A DNA stretch of 64,000 nucleotides from Antedon mediterranea (Eukaryota > Echinodermata > Crinoidea > Comatulida > Antedonidae). Position 1 is the stretch's first letter, and the number at the start of each line of letters is the position of its first letter. A program made the position numbers and the translations under genes. A model generated the notes under the pieces. That model was given only the letters and a program-made list of their open reading frames with translations. It did no database searches and was not told the origin of the DNA. Location of the stretch: the NCBI RefSeq assembly GCF_964355755.1, contig NC_092672.1:32172501-32236500 (forward strand), read 5' to 3'. This document shows positions 1 through 14,500 of the stretch, one piece after another.

Positions 1-472
1 AAAAATAATGAAGATGAACAGAGGTCAAATGATATTCTCTAAGAAGGTCACTGTTACATTTAAAATTGGAAACATGTTCAACCTATTAAATTCAATTTAC
101 TGTAGATCCTGCATCAATATTAATATTCATTTATAAATTGTAATTTGGCCATAATTGATACCAGTTACCTGGCAATGTATTATTATTTAAATATAATTTT
201 AATAAGTCTTGGAACACGATTAACATTTTCTGTTAAAGTGTACAATAAAATTTAATATAATATTTATGGTAGGGTTATATTAGTTCTTTAAATAGTTCAT
301 CAATTTTTATCAATACTTACAGTATAGAGATTTTACTGTTTGACAATTAAAATACAATTGTATGTAACTAAAGTCTGATGATAATGTTATTACAGTATTG
401 GAAATGATACACCATACTTTGAATATTATTTTAAAATTATTAAGCAATTTGTTTGATAATATTGAATATTCT

Positions 473-681
473 TAAGCTCTGTGTACACTATCAAACTAGT
501 TTGATAAAAAATGTGTGATGTTCTCAAATATGGTAGAGATATGCCTAAATATGGTAGAGATATGCCTAAATATGGTAGAGATATGCCTAAATATGGTAGA
601 GATATGCCTAAATATGGTAATGATATGATATCATCATGTCATTATGTTTTTTGTCACAAAGTTTGATGATAGTGAGCTTTA
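473..681. mobile_element. Family A MITE, copy A1 (SPEN intron)
   Basis: Left end AGCTCTGTGTACACTATCAA, right end GATAGTGAGCTTT. The middle has expanded: about four tandem copies of the 21-bp ATGGTAGAGATATGCCTAAA + T unit at 527-620. Confidence 0.8.
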
Positions 682-1126
682 GTTTTAGTAAATAGAATTG
701 TTGTACATTTTGATAGATAGAATTCATCATCTTCCTAAACTGTGCAGAACATTGTTTGAATATAGTAAGTCACACATGATTCAACCATTAGTAAACCATA
801 CAACTCAAATTTCCATTCATTTATTAAAAGCAATAGCTTTAATAGTATTATTCAACAAAACGTATTTTAAACAAAAAAAGACATATTTGGATTTAGAAAT
901 CTGTAAAATGCTGTGATTGTTACAGTCTGCAAGCTAAACATTTGATAATCAAAGAGGGAAGTACAACAGGAAGTGACTAAGTTGTACAAAAGAGAAATCT
1001 ATTACCAACTAGCAGTAGGACATTAAGGTCAGCCTAGACATAGTCTATTGACCTTAAAAACCACAAAATTGTGTTCTTTAGGCCTAGAGGGCTTTGAGCT
1101 CTACAAAATGGAATTGTTTAAAAAAC

Positions 1127-1291
1127 TAAAGCTCGGTCTACACTATAACAAACTTTATGTGACAAAATAAATGGGATGTACCCATAAACATGATGCTATC
1201 ATATCATTTCCTTATTTGGGTATATCACTAACATATTTGGGCACATCACACTTTTTGTCAAACTAGTTTGATAGTGTAGACAGAGCTTTAG
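1127..1291. mobile_element. Family A MITE, copy A2 (SPEN intron)
   Basis: Starts TAAAGCTCGGTCTACACTAT and ends TAGTGTAGACAGAGCTTTA; both ends are flanked by TA. Internal motif ATATTTGGGCACATCACAC is typical of the family. Confidence 0.85.
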
Positions 1292-1849
1292 CAAAGCTAA
1301 ATTTATAATGGTGAATCGATGTATGCATTAATTCATTCAAACTGATCTGATCAATAATTTGATGCCATTACTGATTACTGATGAGATAATACAACGTTCT
1401 TTGTTGCTGGCTGTACATTCCTAAACCTTTTGTTTTCTTTTTAAAAAGACATGAAAATGTTATCCTTATATTTTTACAATATTTTAAAACTTTTTTTGTG
1501 AGTTGTTTTATACCAGCAGAATAAATAAAAAAGAGAAAATCTTATTATTCAATAGGTAAAATGTTGAGTACCACTGAGTGAATGAAAGAATTTTTGATTT
1601 AGAAAAATAACTTTAAATACATTTTCATAGAATTATGTTAATCATTTCCTCGAAGTTGTAAAATTTCAAATAAACTTTTTAATAATTATTAATTCCATTA
1701 AATAATGAATTTTCATCTTCACACTTGCTATAATTTTCAGTTGGAAAAAATACTGTAATTGTTTTTTGACACTTTTTACAAAATATGTCATAAAATGAAT
1801 GATTAATAATCTAGCTATGAAACTGAATCAATTTTATTTATTTTTTTAG

Positions 1850-2588
1850 ATACAAGTATTAAAGATGGATTATTTCATGAATTTAAAAAGTTTGGTCAAG
1901 TTACAGCGGTCACAGTGCAGGGCAGTGCGGACGATAGGTTTGGCATTGTGTTCTTCAAAAGGTATTTTCATTTCCAACATTTCAGTTTTTTTTTTAAATG
2001 ATTAAAGTTGTAAAAAAAGATTTCGCAGATAATGAGATACTTTGATCAGTGGGTCAGAAATAGAATTTCTCTCAAATTTACCCAATGACCACATTCTAGA
2101 TCATTTTAAATTTTCGTCAGAAGAGTGAATTAATAATAAACAAAGTATTTTCATCATTTTTGTGAACTCTGACAATAGGTACAGTAATTTGGTAAATATA
2201 TGGATATGGTCAACTTAAAGTGGTAAAGAACTGTCCTCCATAACATGAAAAAAAATTAAGATTAATAAAATCAGACTTCATTAAATACCTTAGGCCATTT
2301 TGCAGTTTTAATCAAGTTATTCACTAATTATTCACAAAAATTGGAAATGTTTTAGGGGGACAATATATCTTTATCTTTCAAAGATTAGATTATTATTGTT
2401 GGACATTGGAAGCTATGGGACCAGCTTATGAACCCACACCAACCACGGTACCAGCCTGTAAAAAAAAAAATAACCATTGTTTGTTTTTTATTTATAAAGA
2501 TCTGAAGACATGGAAAAGGCAATGCAGACCTCAAAAGGAAAACTTTTCTTTGGATCAGAAATGCGGTTAAATGCATGGGATGGTCCAG
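1850..2588 (+). CDS. SPEN: SPEN exons encoding RRM2 (1850-1961, 2500-2588)
   Basis: The first exon reads TSIKDGLFHEFKKFGQVTAV after a split Asp codon; the second contains SKGKLFFGSEMRLNAWDGPG. From memory this closely follows human SPEN RRM2 (DTSLKDGLFHEFKKFG, then SKGKLFFGMQIEVTAW). Acceptors follow TTTTTTTAG and TTTATAAAG; donors are GGTATT and GGTAAG contexts. The Arg codon is split AG|A between the two exons. The 538-bp intron holds a degenerate family C element near 2213-2379. Confidence 0.92.
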
Positions 2589-5500
2589 GTAAGATCTACT
2601 GGACTGAATGTCTTTCTTGGCCTAAAGCTCTGTCTACATTATCAAAAAAGTGTGATGTGCCCAAATATGGTAGTTGATATACCCAAATATGGTAGTGATA
2701 TGACATGACCATGTCCTTATATGGACACATCACATTTGTTGTCACATAAAGTTTGATAGTGTAAACAGAGCTTTAGAAAGAGCGAGATTTATAAAGGCTA
2801 TTGACTATAAAAAAAGAGTGTAGTGCTGTATGCATGAATATCTTCAAGACTGACCAAACCATGTGACTGAAAATGTTATTATAAAAATATAAATCAAACA
2901 GTTGTTTAATCAAATTGTTATTTATAGAATTAAAGGTGAGCTCCAGGTTTAAAATTACAATAAACCTTATATTACGAATGGTTACAGTAGTATAGCAGTG
3001 AGCACCACAATTCATGTTTTGCTTCTCAACTGTCGAAAAATAAGTAATTATAATAATGTCGATAAACACTATATAAATGTTGCAAATAAACAATGTGACT
3101 TTCAATCATTTACATATTATATAGCTTAACTTTCCTTGAAAACTGTGATGAACACAGTTTTAAGTACCACACTGTGTACAGAACAAAATGAATTTAATGA
3201 TTCTATTGCAGTTAATAATGCAGTCATTCTTTTTGCAGTAACGTGGGATTTTAGTTTGTTTTAATGTAGAAGTTTATGAGTCAATCACGGCAATAAACAA
3301 TGTGTGATTACACCAAAAAAGCTTGCTAAATAATTGAATAAACAGATTAAATAGTAAAGAGAACAGATAATATTATATTTGTCAATCAAAAGACAAATTA
3401 CTGGGAAAATGACAATGCTGTGGGTATCAATCATTGGCTGGAAATACAAATAAAATAAGCACAAAGCGAAGTTTAAAGATAAAGTAAAACAGTCAGAAAG
3501 AAATTGCAGAGTTTTCAGGTAACTAACAGCAACTAACCCATATAAAAATATCCTATCTCTTACTGTAAAGACTAATAAATTCTCTTTTCTTTCTTAAAGA
3601 TGTTGGTGTAGATGAGAGTGACATTCGTTACTATGAGAAGGAGATGGATGAGTACCACCCACGAGCGACGCGGACGCTTTTCATTGGCAATTTAGATAGG
3701 ACGGTATCACGTGATGAACTCGCAGAGGCGTTCCAAAAGTATGGGGATATTCTTGTAAGTGGAATCATTGAACAAATAAATAATGATGACGATTGTTCTA
3801 TTTTTATGTCTGCCAGCAATCTCTGGGCTTTGTAATTGTATATACATAATAATTATCTGGTAATGTTATGGTTATTTCCAAATGTCACACTTATTTTTAA
3901 TCTTTATCTGATAGGAAATTGAGATTAAAAAGCCTCACGGTGCCCAACCTTTTGCATTTCTTCAATTCTCCGATATCGATAGTGTTGTGAAAGCAAGAAA
4001 GAACATGGACGGCGAGTTTGTTGGGAAGAACAAAGTGAAGGTATGACCATACTGAGACCATTTGTTAGTTGTCAAACTCTCTTGTTGTTGGCTGTACCAT
4101 CTTTTCTCAAATCTGTAGTGTGTTTAGGCCTTTTTTTCAACCTTTAGAATAGCAATGTCTTAGTTAAGTCAAAGATGCTCTCCAGGTGGAATGCCATCCT
4201 GAAATGAGTAGTAGTAATTAGCCTTGTTTATTTTATTTCATTTATATGTAATTTTTACTTTCTATGGACCAGAGATTTCGAAATATGAATGAATAACTAA
4301 CATAAAAAACAAAATAAATTGTTGGTCATTTGTTATACTGTCTAAATCTTCCGCTCAGTCAAATGGTTATTAAAGACTTTTCAACTGCTTAAACGTATTG
4401 TATTTGAATGATCGCCACTTGCCAAATGCAGCGTGTATTGTATGAATATTTGGATATTTCTAATACTGTCTCAAATTACAGTTAACTAAATGTCATATGC
4501 AACAACCTCCATCTCCCCTCCATCTGACCATTTAGTATAGAGATGCCACCAAATTAAAGGAGCTGAGTTGGATACAACGTATTTTGTCTAAAGCTCTGTC
4601 TACAAACTTTATGTGACAAAAAAGTGATGTGCCCATATATGGATATGATGATGTCATATTACTACCATATTTGGGTACATCACACTTCTTTGGTCAAAAT
4701 AGTTTGATAGTGTAGACAGAGCTTTTCAAATAATGTGTACATTAGTAGACTAAACCGTATTTGATAAACATTACACCTTTACATTACAGCTTGGGTTTGG
4801 AAAGAGCATGGCAACGAATTGTGTTTGGTTAGACAACTTACCTCATAATACAAGCGAAAGTTTTCTTTATAAACTTTTCAACAACCGGTTTGGCTCTGTA
4901 TCTCGTGTCACATTTGAGAAGGCGTTTCCCAAAGCTTTGGTCCACTTTCACAACATGGACTGTGCTCAGAAAGCTGTCGTTGACGTGAAGAGTGGTCGCT
5001 TACATATATCTGGAAGAAAATTAAAGGTATATGCTTGTAATTTGATTTTCATTTATTAATTTCTTTAAATCTGACTTATTGTACTTAATGTAAATCTACA
5101 TAATAGTAAAATAAAACCGATTCCATTTGGTAACATGTTTTCATTGCGTTATTATAATTTTTTTATTACTAAAGCTTGGTTCCCACTAGAACGTAACGCA
5201 AGGACGTAAACGTAACGCAAGGACGTAAACGTAACGCAAGGACGTAAACGTAACGCAAGCGTTTTAACCAATGACAAGCGAAGTTATAGACAGTTAGCAA
5301 TCACAAGCGAATAAGCCATCGCTTGTGATTGGTCGATTCACTTGCGTTGCGTTACTTCCTTGTGTTGCGTTGCTAGTGGGAACCACGCTTTATGTTGCAC
5401 AACTATCATTTCACTCATTTGATGCTTTTGTGTAAATTATGTTTCAGACTATAATAATAATGTTAGTTTTTTATAGCGCCTAATACAATGTTTCTAAGCG

Positions 5501-8500
5501 TTTTACACCAAAAAAAATGATCAATAAAATATCCTAAGATAATAATAATAAATTTATACCACCGTTAACTGGAGAAAATATTTTGTACATAATCTTTAAT
5601 TATTGCTTTTACAGTATCTATACATTAATGTTTCTGAATCTTGTTTAGGTGGATTTTGCAAGTAGAGAATGTCAGGAACTCTTCTACGACCAAATCCAGC
5701 GTACGGTTCCAAATTTTACTGATAGAAGTCGAGAGACATCACCTACTGGTTCCTACACAAGATTCTTGAACAGAGAAACAACAACAAGGTACCAATTCGA
5801 TTATTTTACAGAACATAATTTTATCCACAAAAAAAAAATCTTGTATTGTGTCACGTCTAGCTATGTTATACACAGTTATTTCAATGAACTATAATATCTA
5901 ATATGGGATGGCTGTTGCTGTCAGAAGCCACAATACTTGTGTTTAACATTGCTAGACATAATACTGCTTGCATATATGTCACACATGTGCTTGTTAAAAA
6001 AGACTATTCAATCTAAAAACAGAGATGTTACTTTTATAGTGAATTTCGTGGAAGCGGCAGCACGTCTGGTCAGTTTGAGGGTCGACGAGGAAGTCGGTCA
6101 AACAGTTACTTCGGAAGTAATTCAAGAAGTGGATCTTTGGAAGAAGGTGGTCACTTCTCAACGACCTACTCTGGAAGTGGCAATGGAAATGGTACTGGAT
6201 CGACAGCTGGAACCTTCTTTAACAAACAGGGGAGTTTTCCTGATGACTACAATTCAGGAAGTGGTAGTTATGACCCGGATGACTCGTATGAGAAAGAACT
6301 GAGGGATTACGGGCATCATCAGCGTGAAAGACACGAACAACAGTACAAGGATGGCACGCCAAAGAGGTCATCTAAAGATAGGTAAGGTCAAAACATATTT
6401 GTGAGGTCTTACCACAAAATGAGTCTCAACAATGTTGAGATCAAATCTAGAAAGTCAATAAAAATAAATCTCTGAAATTTATATTTTCAAGAAACCCTAA
6501 ACTTTATAATAACATCCATTCAGTAAAAATGTGTTTCATCTTTTTCAAATTTGATCTGTTCAAAATAATTTTAACAATATTACATACTTTTAAATTCCAA
6601 ATCCTCACAAATCTAGATATAATTATCCAAGTTTTAAAGGAAGTTAAAACATATAGTATGATTTGTAGAGTGCTACTATTCTGTCTTTCTCGATTCCTTC
6701 TGTAGAATATAAAGTCCTTACATTCAGATCTTTCTTTCATTCTTACAGATCATTTGATAGAAGTCGTAAACGAAGAAGTGTTAGTGTAGACTCTCGGGAT
6801 TTACATTCTTCTGATAATAGTCTACAAGACTATCGTAGCCGAAGCAATTCACCTGAATTTTGCGATTCAAAACGTGCACCACGCAGTACAGTTTCTGTTC
6901 AAAGAAAATCAAGAAGCCGGTCTCTTTCCCCAATTGGAAGCATAATCAATAAAAAGAAATATCAATTGGATAGTATTGAACGATCAGTTATTGATTCCGA
7001 TAGTGCTATTTCAAAACGTGGAATATACCGGAAGAAAGATAAAGATTTTGAGGACTCAGTTTTTAATGATAAATATCGTAAAAAGAGCGGACTGCAATCT
7101 GTATTGGATTCTAAATACAAAGACTTGAAACCTGAAAAATTACGAACAGGTAGATTAAAAGATGCTATTGAGGAAACTGTGCGAGCAAATATGAAAAGAA
7201 AGGAATATGAAGAAATTCGATCTAAGCGTGTACAAGAAATGTTAAAGAACGATTCGATAGAAAGTAGTTTATTAAACGAGGGTGGTTACGATTCTGACAG
7301 ATCACTAAAGAAATTGGACAATGAAAATCAGTTGAAACGTCGAAAACTTGATTCAGATAAAAACAATGATACCAAACTGCTAAAAAAGGATGATACGCGA
7401 ATTAATCGTTTAGTGAATCACTCGGATCGAATTGTTGAGGAAAAAACATTTAAAGACAATGAAAATGCATTAAGGACTAATATTATTAGCATGAACATAG
7501 CGAAATCAGCAGTTAACAGACCAACTTCTGGGGATCATAACATTCCAATTAAAATTAAGTCCGTTCTCTACGATAAGAGATTGGTAACGGAGAAATATCG
7601 TCTTCAAAATACAAAACGTGAGGAAATTTTATCAGAGAAACCAAATAAAAAGGAACTTGTGAATAAATTCATGAGGAGTTTACGAACTGATGATGTGGAT
7701 CCAGTTGAAATGGGACTTGAAGACATTGACATCGTGAAAGAGGATAATAACATCATGAAACAAAGAAACATTCTTATTGATGAAAAGTTAAAACATGTTG
7801 ACAAACATTATAAATCATCAAAAACGGAAAGTAAATCTCCGAGAGAAAAACATTCAAAGACTACAAAGTTTCCTTTTGAAGATAAAGTAATGTTAACACA
7901 TTTGTTAGAATTTGGTGAAAGTAACGGGAGTGGCAGTGATCCTGAATGCCCCTGTTCTGATGACGAACACTTCATCAAAAGGGACTTGTTTGATCAATCT
8001 CGATCATCAACTCGAAAGATTTCGTTGAAGTCGAGCAACATTCCAGATCACAATAAACCGGCCATTGACAATAGTCTGAGTTACCGAAAACAAATGGAAC
8101 AATTACGGCAACAACAAAATAAAGACGATGGAAGCTCAGAAAACAAGTTATCTGTTAACACGGAACAAACTAACTCTGGCCCTCTTAAGGATAATAATAC
8201 TGTGGATGATATTGTTTGGACATTGATACGACTCTCGCCAGTAGAGCATATGAAGAAAAAGCCTCGTAGAATATCTGATAATGCATTTTACCAGCCTAAC
8301 GAGGAGAGTTTTCACAAAAGGAGTTATCGACCACGTCGGAGCAGTGAAGATGAAGAACCTGAATCTAAACCCACTGATATACCAGTATCTGTGAAAGTTG
8401 ATGTTGTAAAATCAGACAATGGTAGACCGGTTGATCCTAGATTAGAACCTAGGGAACAAAGGTTGCCGGTTCGGCGTGAAATTCAACTTACACCAAAAGG

Positions 8501-11500
8501 AACTACCATCCCATTGAGTGTAACTGTACCAGAAATTGAGTCACCAACTGCTCTTACACCTATTAGTCCAATTGCAGACCAAAATTCCCAGCAAGCATTG
8601 GCAGACAAAGGTCATAGGCCAGGAAATGAACCAGTCAGCAATGTTACTGCGCATATGAAACCTGTTGAAACAGATTCTGAAATGTCAACAGGATTGAACT
8701 ATGATAAAGGAATTAATGATAGCAATATGGCAAATTTACAAGGACGGGTTACACCTGTTCATGATGAACCTTTAATACTTCCTGCAGTGTCTTCACAAGA
8801 TATTCAGAGGGACCAAATGAGACGAACTCATCAGTTTGCAACAGAATTCCACCATAATACAAGTCACACAGCACAAAAAGAGAGCTTATGCTCTCCTTTG
8901 TCAATTACTGGTCTGACTGATTCAATTCATTCAGCCCATGCTAAGTTTGGCTTCTCTAGAATTCCTGATGTTCAGGACAAAACAATGGACAATGCATTCT
9001 TGCAACCAACATCATTTGAAGCTAAACTTAGCACATTTACTTTACCGAATTCTTTACGAACTTCTGTTCCATCATTGTCTGGTGAGAACAAAACAGAGCC
9101 ATTGTCTACTAGGATGATGGCAGAGAAAGGTTATCGAATTAGAAAGAAATCAGCTGTACCATCAACTGAAGTGTCAACGTCAGTTGTGACGACTACCACA
9201 GCTATTTCAATAATGTCTACCACAACTGTAACAAATTCTACACCTACAGAAATTGCAAAGACATCCACAATAGAGACAACACCTGTTAAAGAGGATGGAG
9301 AAGCTAGGGGTCGCAGAATTAGTATCTTTGATCAAGATTCAGCTCGGCTAGCACATAGCACACAGAGATTCAATCGCAGACCTTCTCTACCGGTAGGAGA
9401 GAAGTCGCCGACAGGGTTTTATACAGGTTTAGACCCTTTAGGAAGACGAATCCATCATCAGAATGTGTCCTATAATCCTAAAGGGCTGTTACCACATGCC
9501 TCTTCGAACTTAACTTCATCTGTTTATTCTGTCACTAGCAGTGTGCCTTTACAACGTGACTCTCTACCGAACAATTTACATGATCCGAGACCTTTAAAAG
9601 GAACTATCAACAATTATAACATGGTTCAGTCTAAAGAAAAACCAGTGATTTTGTCGGACTCACAAACTGAAGACAGTAATGTCTTATCAGGAAAACCAGT
9701 TGCTCCTTACACACCTGTAAAGGTTCATACCGTTGAGGAAAGACCACAACTGAAAGATCACAGAGATTTTGTAAGAATATCTGCTGCTGTTCCTAATCAG
9801 AAGTCTGAAACAGCCGAACCAACTCCATCAGCAACTTCTTTTGATTCTGTGTTGCCGAAACCAACAAAAGAGATGGAGACACCACAAATTAAACAGGAAC
9901 CTGCTTCTGATGATGTGTTTAAGAAGAGTTTAAGTAACATACCAAATGTTGTGAAAGAAGAAATTAAGAAAGAAATTACAACTTCGTGTATCAGTGGTCC
10001 ATCTTTACCAGGAAAAGAGGAGAATGAGTTGCCATCTCCAAAGGAAATTAAGCCAGATACAACAATGGCCAAGTTACCCAATGAAAGTGCTCAATCACCG
10101 CCTGTTGTGACAACAAGTCCAGAGTCTGTACCATTGAAATCTATCCTTAAGAAAGACAAAACTGATTATTCTGTGCCATCTGGTCCAGTTTCCTCGAAAT
10201 CCACTGATAGCAAAACTGATCCACCACCTGAAGTACCAGTTAAGAAACCAAAAGATCAATCTCTAAAAAGAAAAAGGTCACCGAGTCCAATAGGAAAAGC
10301 AGCAAATTCTAATTCTAAAGCCAGTCTGTCAATGAAAACCCAAAGTAAAATATCAACCACTGGAAAACCAGTTGCGAAGAAGTCCAATAAAATAACCAAT
10401 CCGGACAGTAAGATTGATAAACCAATTGGAAGTGTAAAGAAATCTGGCGTAAAAATAAATAAGGACAAGTCGAGCATTACTACAAAAGAACAAAGCAAAC
10501 TAAGTACTATTGGAAAAGATAAATCAAACACAGTTGCTAAAGATTTATCAAGTAAACAATTTTCTAAAGAATCTAAACCATCGATAAAAGAATCTACTAA
10601 AGCAACTAACATGAAAGATGTTAAAGACAATAACAAGAATGTTTCTACTGCTAAAGAGGGAACAAAAACAACAGTTTCAAATAAAGACACTTCAAAGACA
10701 TTGACTAAAGATTCTATTAAACAATCTGCTAAAGATACTGGAAAATCTAGTACAGTTACTAAAGAATCTAATAATAAGTCTAATAACACAAATAAAACTC
10801 TAAAAGAAAAGAAATCAGTAAGTGAAACAGAGACTAAAGTAGCAAAGCATAATAAGGATGCAAGTAAAGAATATGTTACCAAGCAGGAAAAGAAAGAATT
10901 AAGTAGTGTATCATTAGATAAAAAGAAAGATGACGCTAAGAAACCTGAGATAAAAGAAAAAGACAATAAAACCAAGTTGGCTCCATCTAAAGGAAAAAAG
11001 AAAGATATCAAGGAAAAGATAAAGAAAGAGAAAGTAGAAGATCCTGACGAAAAGCCACATTTAGAAAAAGAAACAAAACCAGTTAAGAAAAAGGTTGAAG
11101 AGGAGGTTAAGCTTACAAAAGCATTAAAACATTTAAGTGGAAAATCAAAGAAACCAGGAGATAGGAAAGTAAAAGATGAATTTAAGAAAGAGGAAGGAAA
11201 AGTAAAACATCAAGAGTCAAAGGTGAAGGAAGACACAAAGGTCAAAGTTGAATGTAAAGTGAAAGAAGAACGAAATATAAAGGATGATTTGAAATCCAAG
11301 AAAATAAAGAACTCAACCAATAAAGTAATAAAACCAAAGGAAAAGAAACCACCAGTTCCAGAGGTTAAGAAAAAGATTCTTCAGGTTTCCGACATCTATT
11401 CTGATTCAGATGATAGTGATTCGGACTCTGAAATTAGAGACATTTTAACTCCGAAAACTAAGAGAGAAGGAAGAACAGTCATATATGACTCATCAGATTC

Positions 11501-14500
11501 AGATGAAGAAATTCCACCAGTTCAGGAACCTCCTCCAAAGAAGACAAAAGTAGTAAAAAAGAAGCAAGTAAAAGACAAGGAATACTTATTGGATGTTAAA
11601 CCTAAGGGTGTCAAATCTAAAGAAATCCAAGAAAAGGATAACAAAAAGGAACCACAAAAGAAGAAGAAGGTAGATTTGGAAATGACATCGGAAAAGCCAA
11701 TAAAGAATACTTTTAGAAATAAGGATGATGCAAAAGAAAGCAAAAAGAAAGATGAGAAGAAAAAATCAAAACAAGAGAAAGAGTCAGTTGTCCATCAACT
11801 GTTAGAAGAGAAAGAAGTAAAAGATGATTCTGATAAAGAAAAAGTAGTTACAGAAAATATTGATGATCATCTATCAGATATTGATACAGGTGTTTCAGAA
11901 AATGAAACCAATCTAAAAAGTAAGAAATTAGACAAAGAGAAGACAAAGAAAAAGGTAAAGAAAGCTAAGAAAGACAAAATAATTACCGAACCAATTGACA
12001 ACAAGCATTCAAAGAAATCAAAGAAATTGAAGAAGAAATCTACACCAACTGAAGAGAGTAAGCCAGTGGAACTAAATGAGCAAGAGCCCATTGCTGAAGA
12101 AATTCCAAATAAAAGGGACTTTATCAGTGATGTAGAAGCAAATGAGTTTGAAGACTCAGACCGTTTGATTATGTCTATTGATGATGAGAATGAATCAAAC
12201 TTAAAAATTGATGAGGAACTAATTGATAAGATTGAGTGTCCTAAAACTCCAAATGTGTCTCTGTCTGAGCCTGAACCATTGAAAGATGATGAGGAACAGC
12301 AGGTAGAAGAACAACCAGTTAAAGAAAAGAAAAAACAAAAGAAGAAAGAAAAGAAGAAGCTTAAATTAGAAGAAACTGAATGTAAAGATTTTGATATTGA
12401 TGAATCATTAGAAGATTTAAAACCACTTTCAATTGATGATGAATTGAACATTGCTGAAGATCTCCCTCACGGCGAACATATAATTCAAGAAGAAGAACAT
12501 CATGATCCATTAGAGGATGAAAGAATTGAATTAAAAGAAGAAGAGCAATTATTCCAATCAGATGAAAAACCTTTCGATGATAAGGATCGACTGTTTATTG
12601 AAACTGATGAGAAACCTGAATTGCCAGATAGTGGTCTGTATGCAGAATGTGACTTAAAAGGAACCGGCGATCTCACAATCGTAGAAGAAACAACTCCAAA
12701 ATCTGAACCTAACAATGTTTATTCAAATTTTGAATCGATAGAAGCACAAGACACAAAAACTAGTGTTACAGAACCAGTGATTAAATCTGCTCAGGAAACT
12801 GACAGTGAGCCCGCTAGAGAGGATGCAGTGAGAGGTAAAAGTAAACCTAAAAAGAAATCTAAATCCGGGAGAAAGCCAAAGAAATCACAAGCTGAGAAAA
12901 AAGCAGTAGAAGCTGCTTCAGAACAACCTTGTCAAGAGGAACTACCTGCTGTTCTTGAAATCCAACAGCCAAATTTGTTTGAAGAAGAATCAAATACAAA
13001 GGAAAATGTAGATAATGTTGTAGCAGAATCATCTAGTGCGATTTCTACTGATGTCAACTCTGTTGAATTAGCCACAAGATTGATTGAAAATTTTCCAGAC
13101 ACGATTCAAACAATTCAAGAACCATCTAGTGTAGACACTTCTGGTATGGTTGACTCAAAACTTAAAGAGAATGAAACACTTGCTGCTAAAGAAGAAGCAA
13201 AGGAGGAGGTATTAGATGCAGTGAAATGGATGGAGATTGAAATGGACTACCAAGAACCATCATTTACAGCTCCAAGTGAAACACAAGATGCATCAGAAAT
13301 AATTCCAATTGAACAATCTATTGAAGCAAAGCCAGAAAGAGTTGAACCCCCTATTGTGGAAGAATTACCAGAACCAGTGAACGTGCCAATCAAAGTTGAT
13401 GTTCCTGAGGAAAAACCAAAAAAGAGAACTCGTGGAAAAGGTGGCAGAGGAAGTAAATCAAAGCCTACTATAATGGAACTGATGCAAGAGAAACCAATTG
13501 CCATTATTGAAAACCCATTAATTGCAGCACCTGCAGGAATCAGTGTTGATGCACTACCAACACCAGGCAGTCTTCCTCCTCCTGCTGAACCAGCTACAGA
13601 AAACAAACATGTGGCAGTAGATACCTCTTTGCAAGATACTCATGACAACAATTTAACAATTGATACAGAGGTTAAAGAGACTAAACCAAATGTTAGGAGT
13701 TCTGCTAGGAGGAGTATTGATCCTTATGATTTTAATGAAGAAGACACAAGTTATCAACGAAAAGGAAGGCAAGGAAAATACAACAATTCAAAGAAACAAA
13801 CCGAGGCTGCAATAGATTCTGAACCAAAATTGACTGAAACTGTAAATTCTGAAAACAAAGTTCCAGAGGATCCTTATGAGTTTAAAGGAAGTCCAGCTGA
13901 GGAAAAAGAGAAAAGTTCTCCAAGCAAAGCAACACGCAAGCCCAAGACACCGACAAGACGTCCAACTGGGCGTGCTAGTAGAAGTCGTAGTGCTTCTCTT
14001 AAAGGAAAAGATCTAAAGGCAAAGGATGAACTACTAGCTGAACCATTATCTGAACCTCTACCTGCATCACCAAAACCTGACACAGTAGCAAAGTTGCTTC
14101 AAAGAGAAGCAAACCAAAATGCAATTTCCTTTGATAGTGGAAAAAAATTGTCATCATTACCTTCTGGAGCACGAGTACCAATGGTTTCTAATCCTGCTGT
14201 ACCATATATACTTAACCCATCACTTGCAGCTTCAATGGCGCCGACAATTCCAACAACACTGTCACAAGGACTTGTTCCAGGACCAACTCAAGCCATTACT
14301 TCTCAAATTCCAACAATTCAATTGACTTCTTCAGCTGTTCCTGCACCACAAGTCACTATCCCATCTAAAACAAACACCCAAGAAAACCTGCTCACAGCTC
14401 AACTGATTTCAGCACCTATAGTAACTCCGGTTCCAACACAACCTGCAATGGTTTGTCCTGTTTTACCTGGTAACATTAGTTTCCAAAACAGTAAGTCTCA

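Noticed and set aside
527-620. CRISPR-like short direct repeats
   Set aside because: Contiguous 21-bp tandem units without spacers, inside a MITE in an animal genome.
1-1849. Missing upstream SPEN exon with RRM1 and the region before RRM2
   Set aside because: Searched for an RRM1-like or FGIKVQNLPV-like segment; none seen, so it is taken to lie left of the window.
9797-13606. Several 70-250-aa minus-strand frames inside the SPEN giant exon
   Set aside because: Antisense shadows of Lys/Glu/Ser-rich coding sequence (Phe/Leu/Ser-rich products); no splice or family support.
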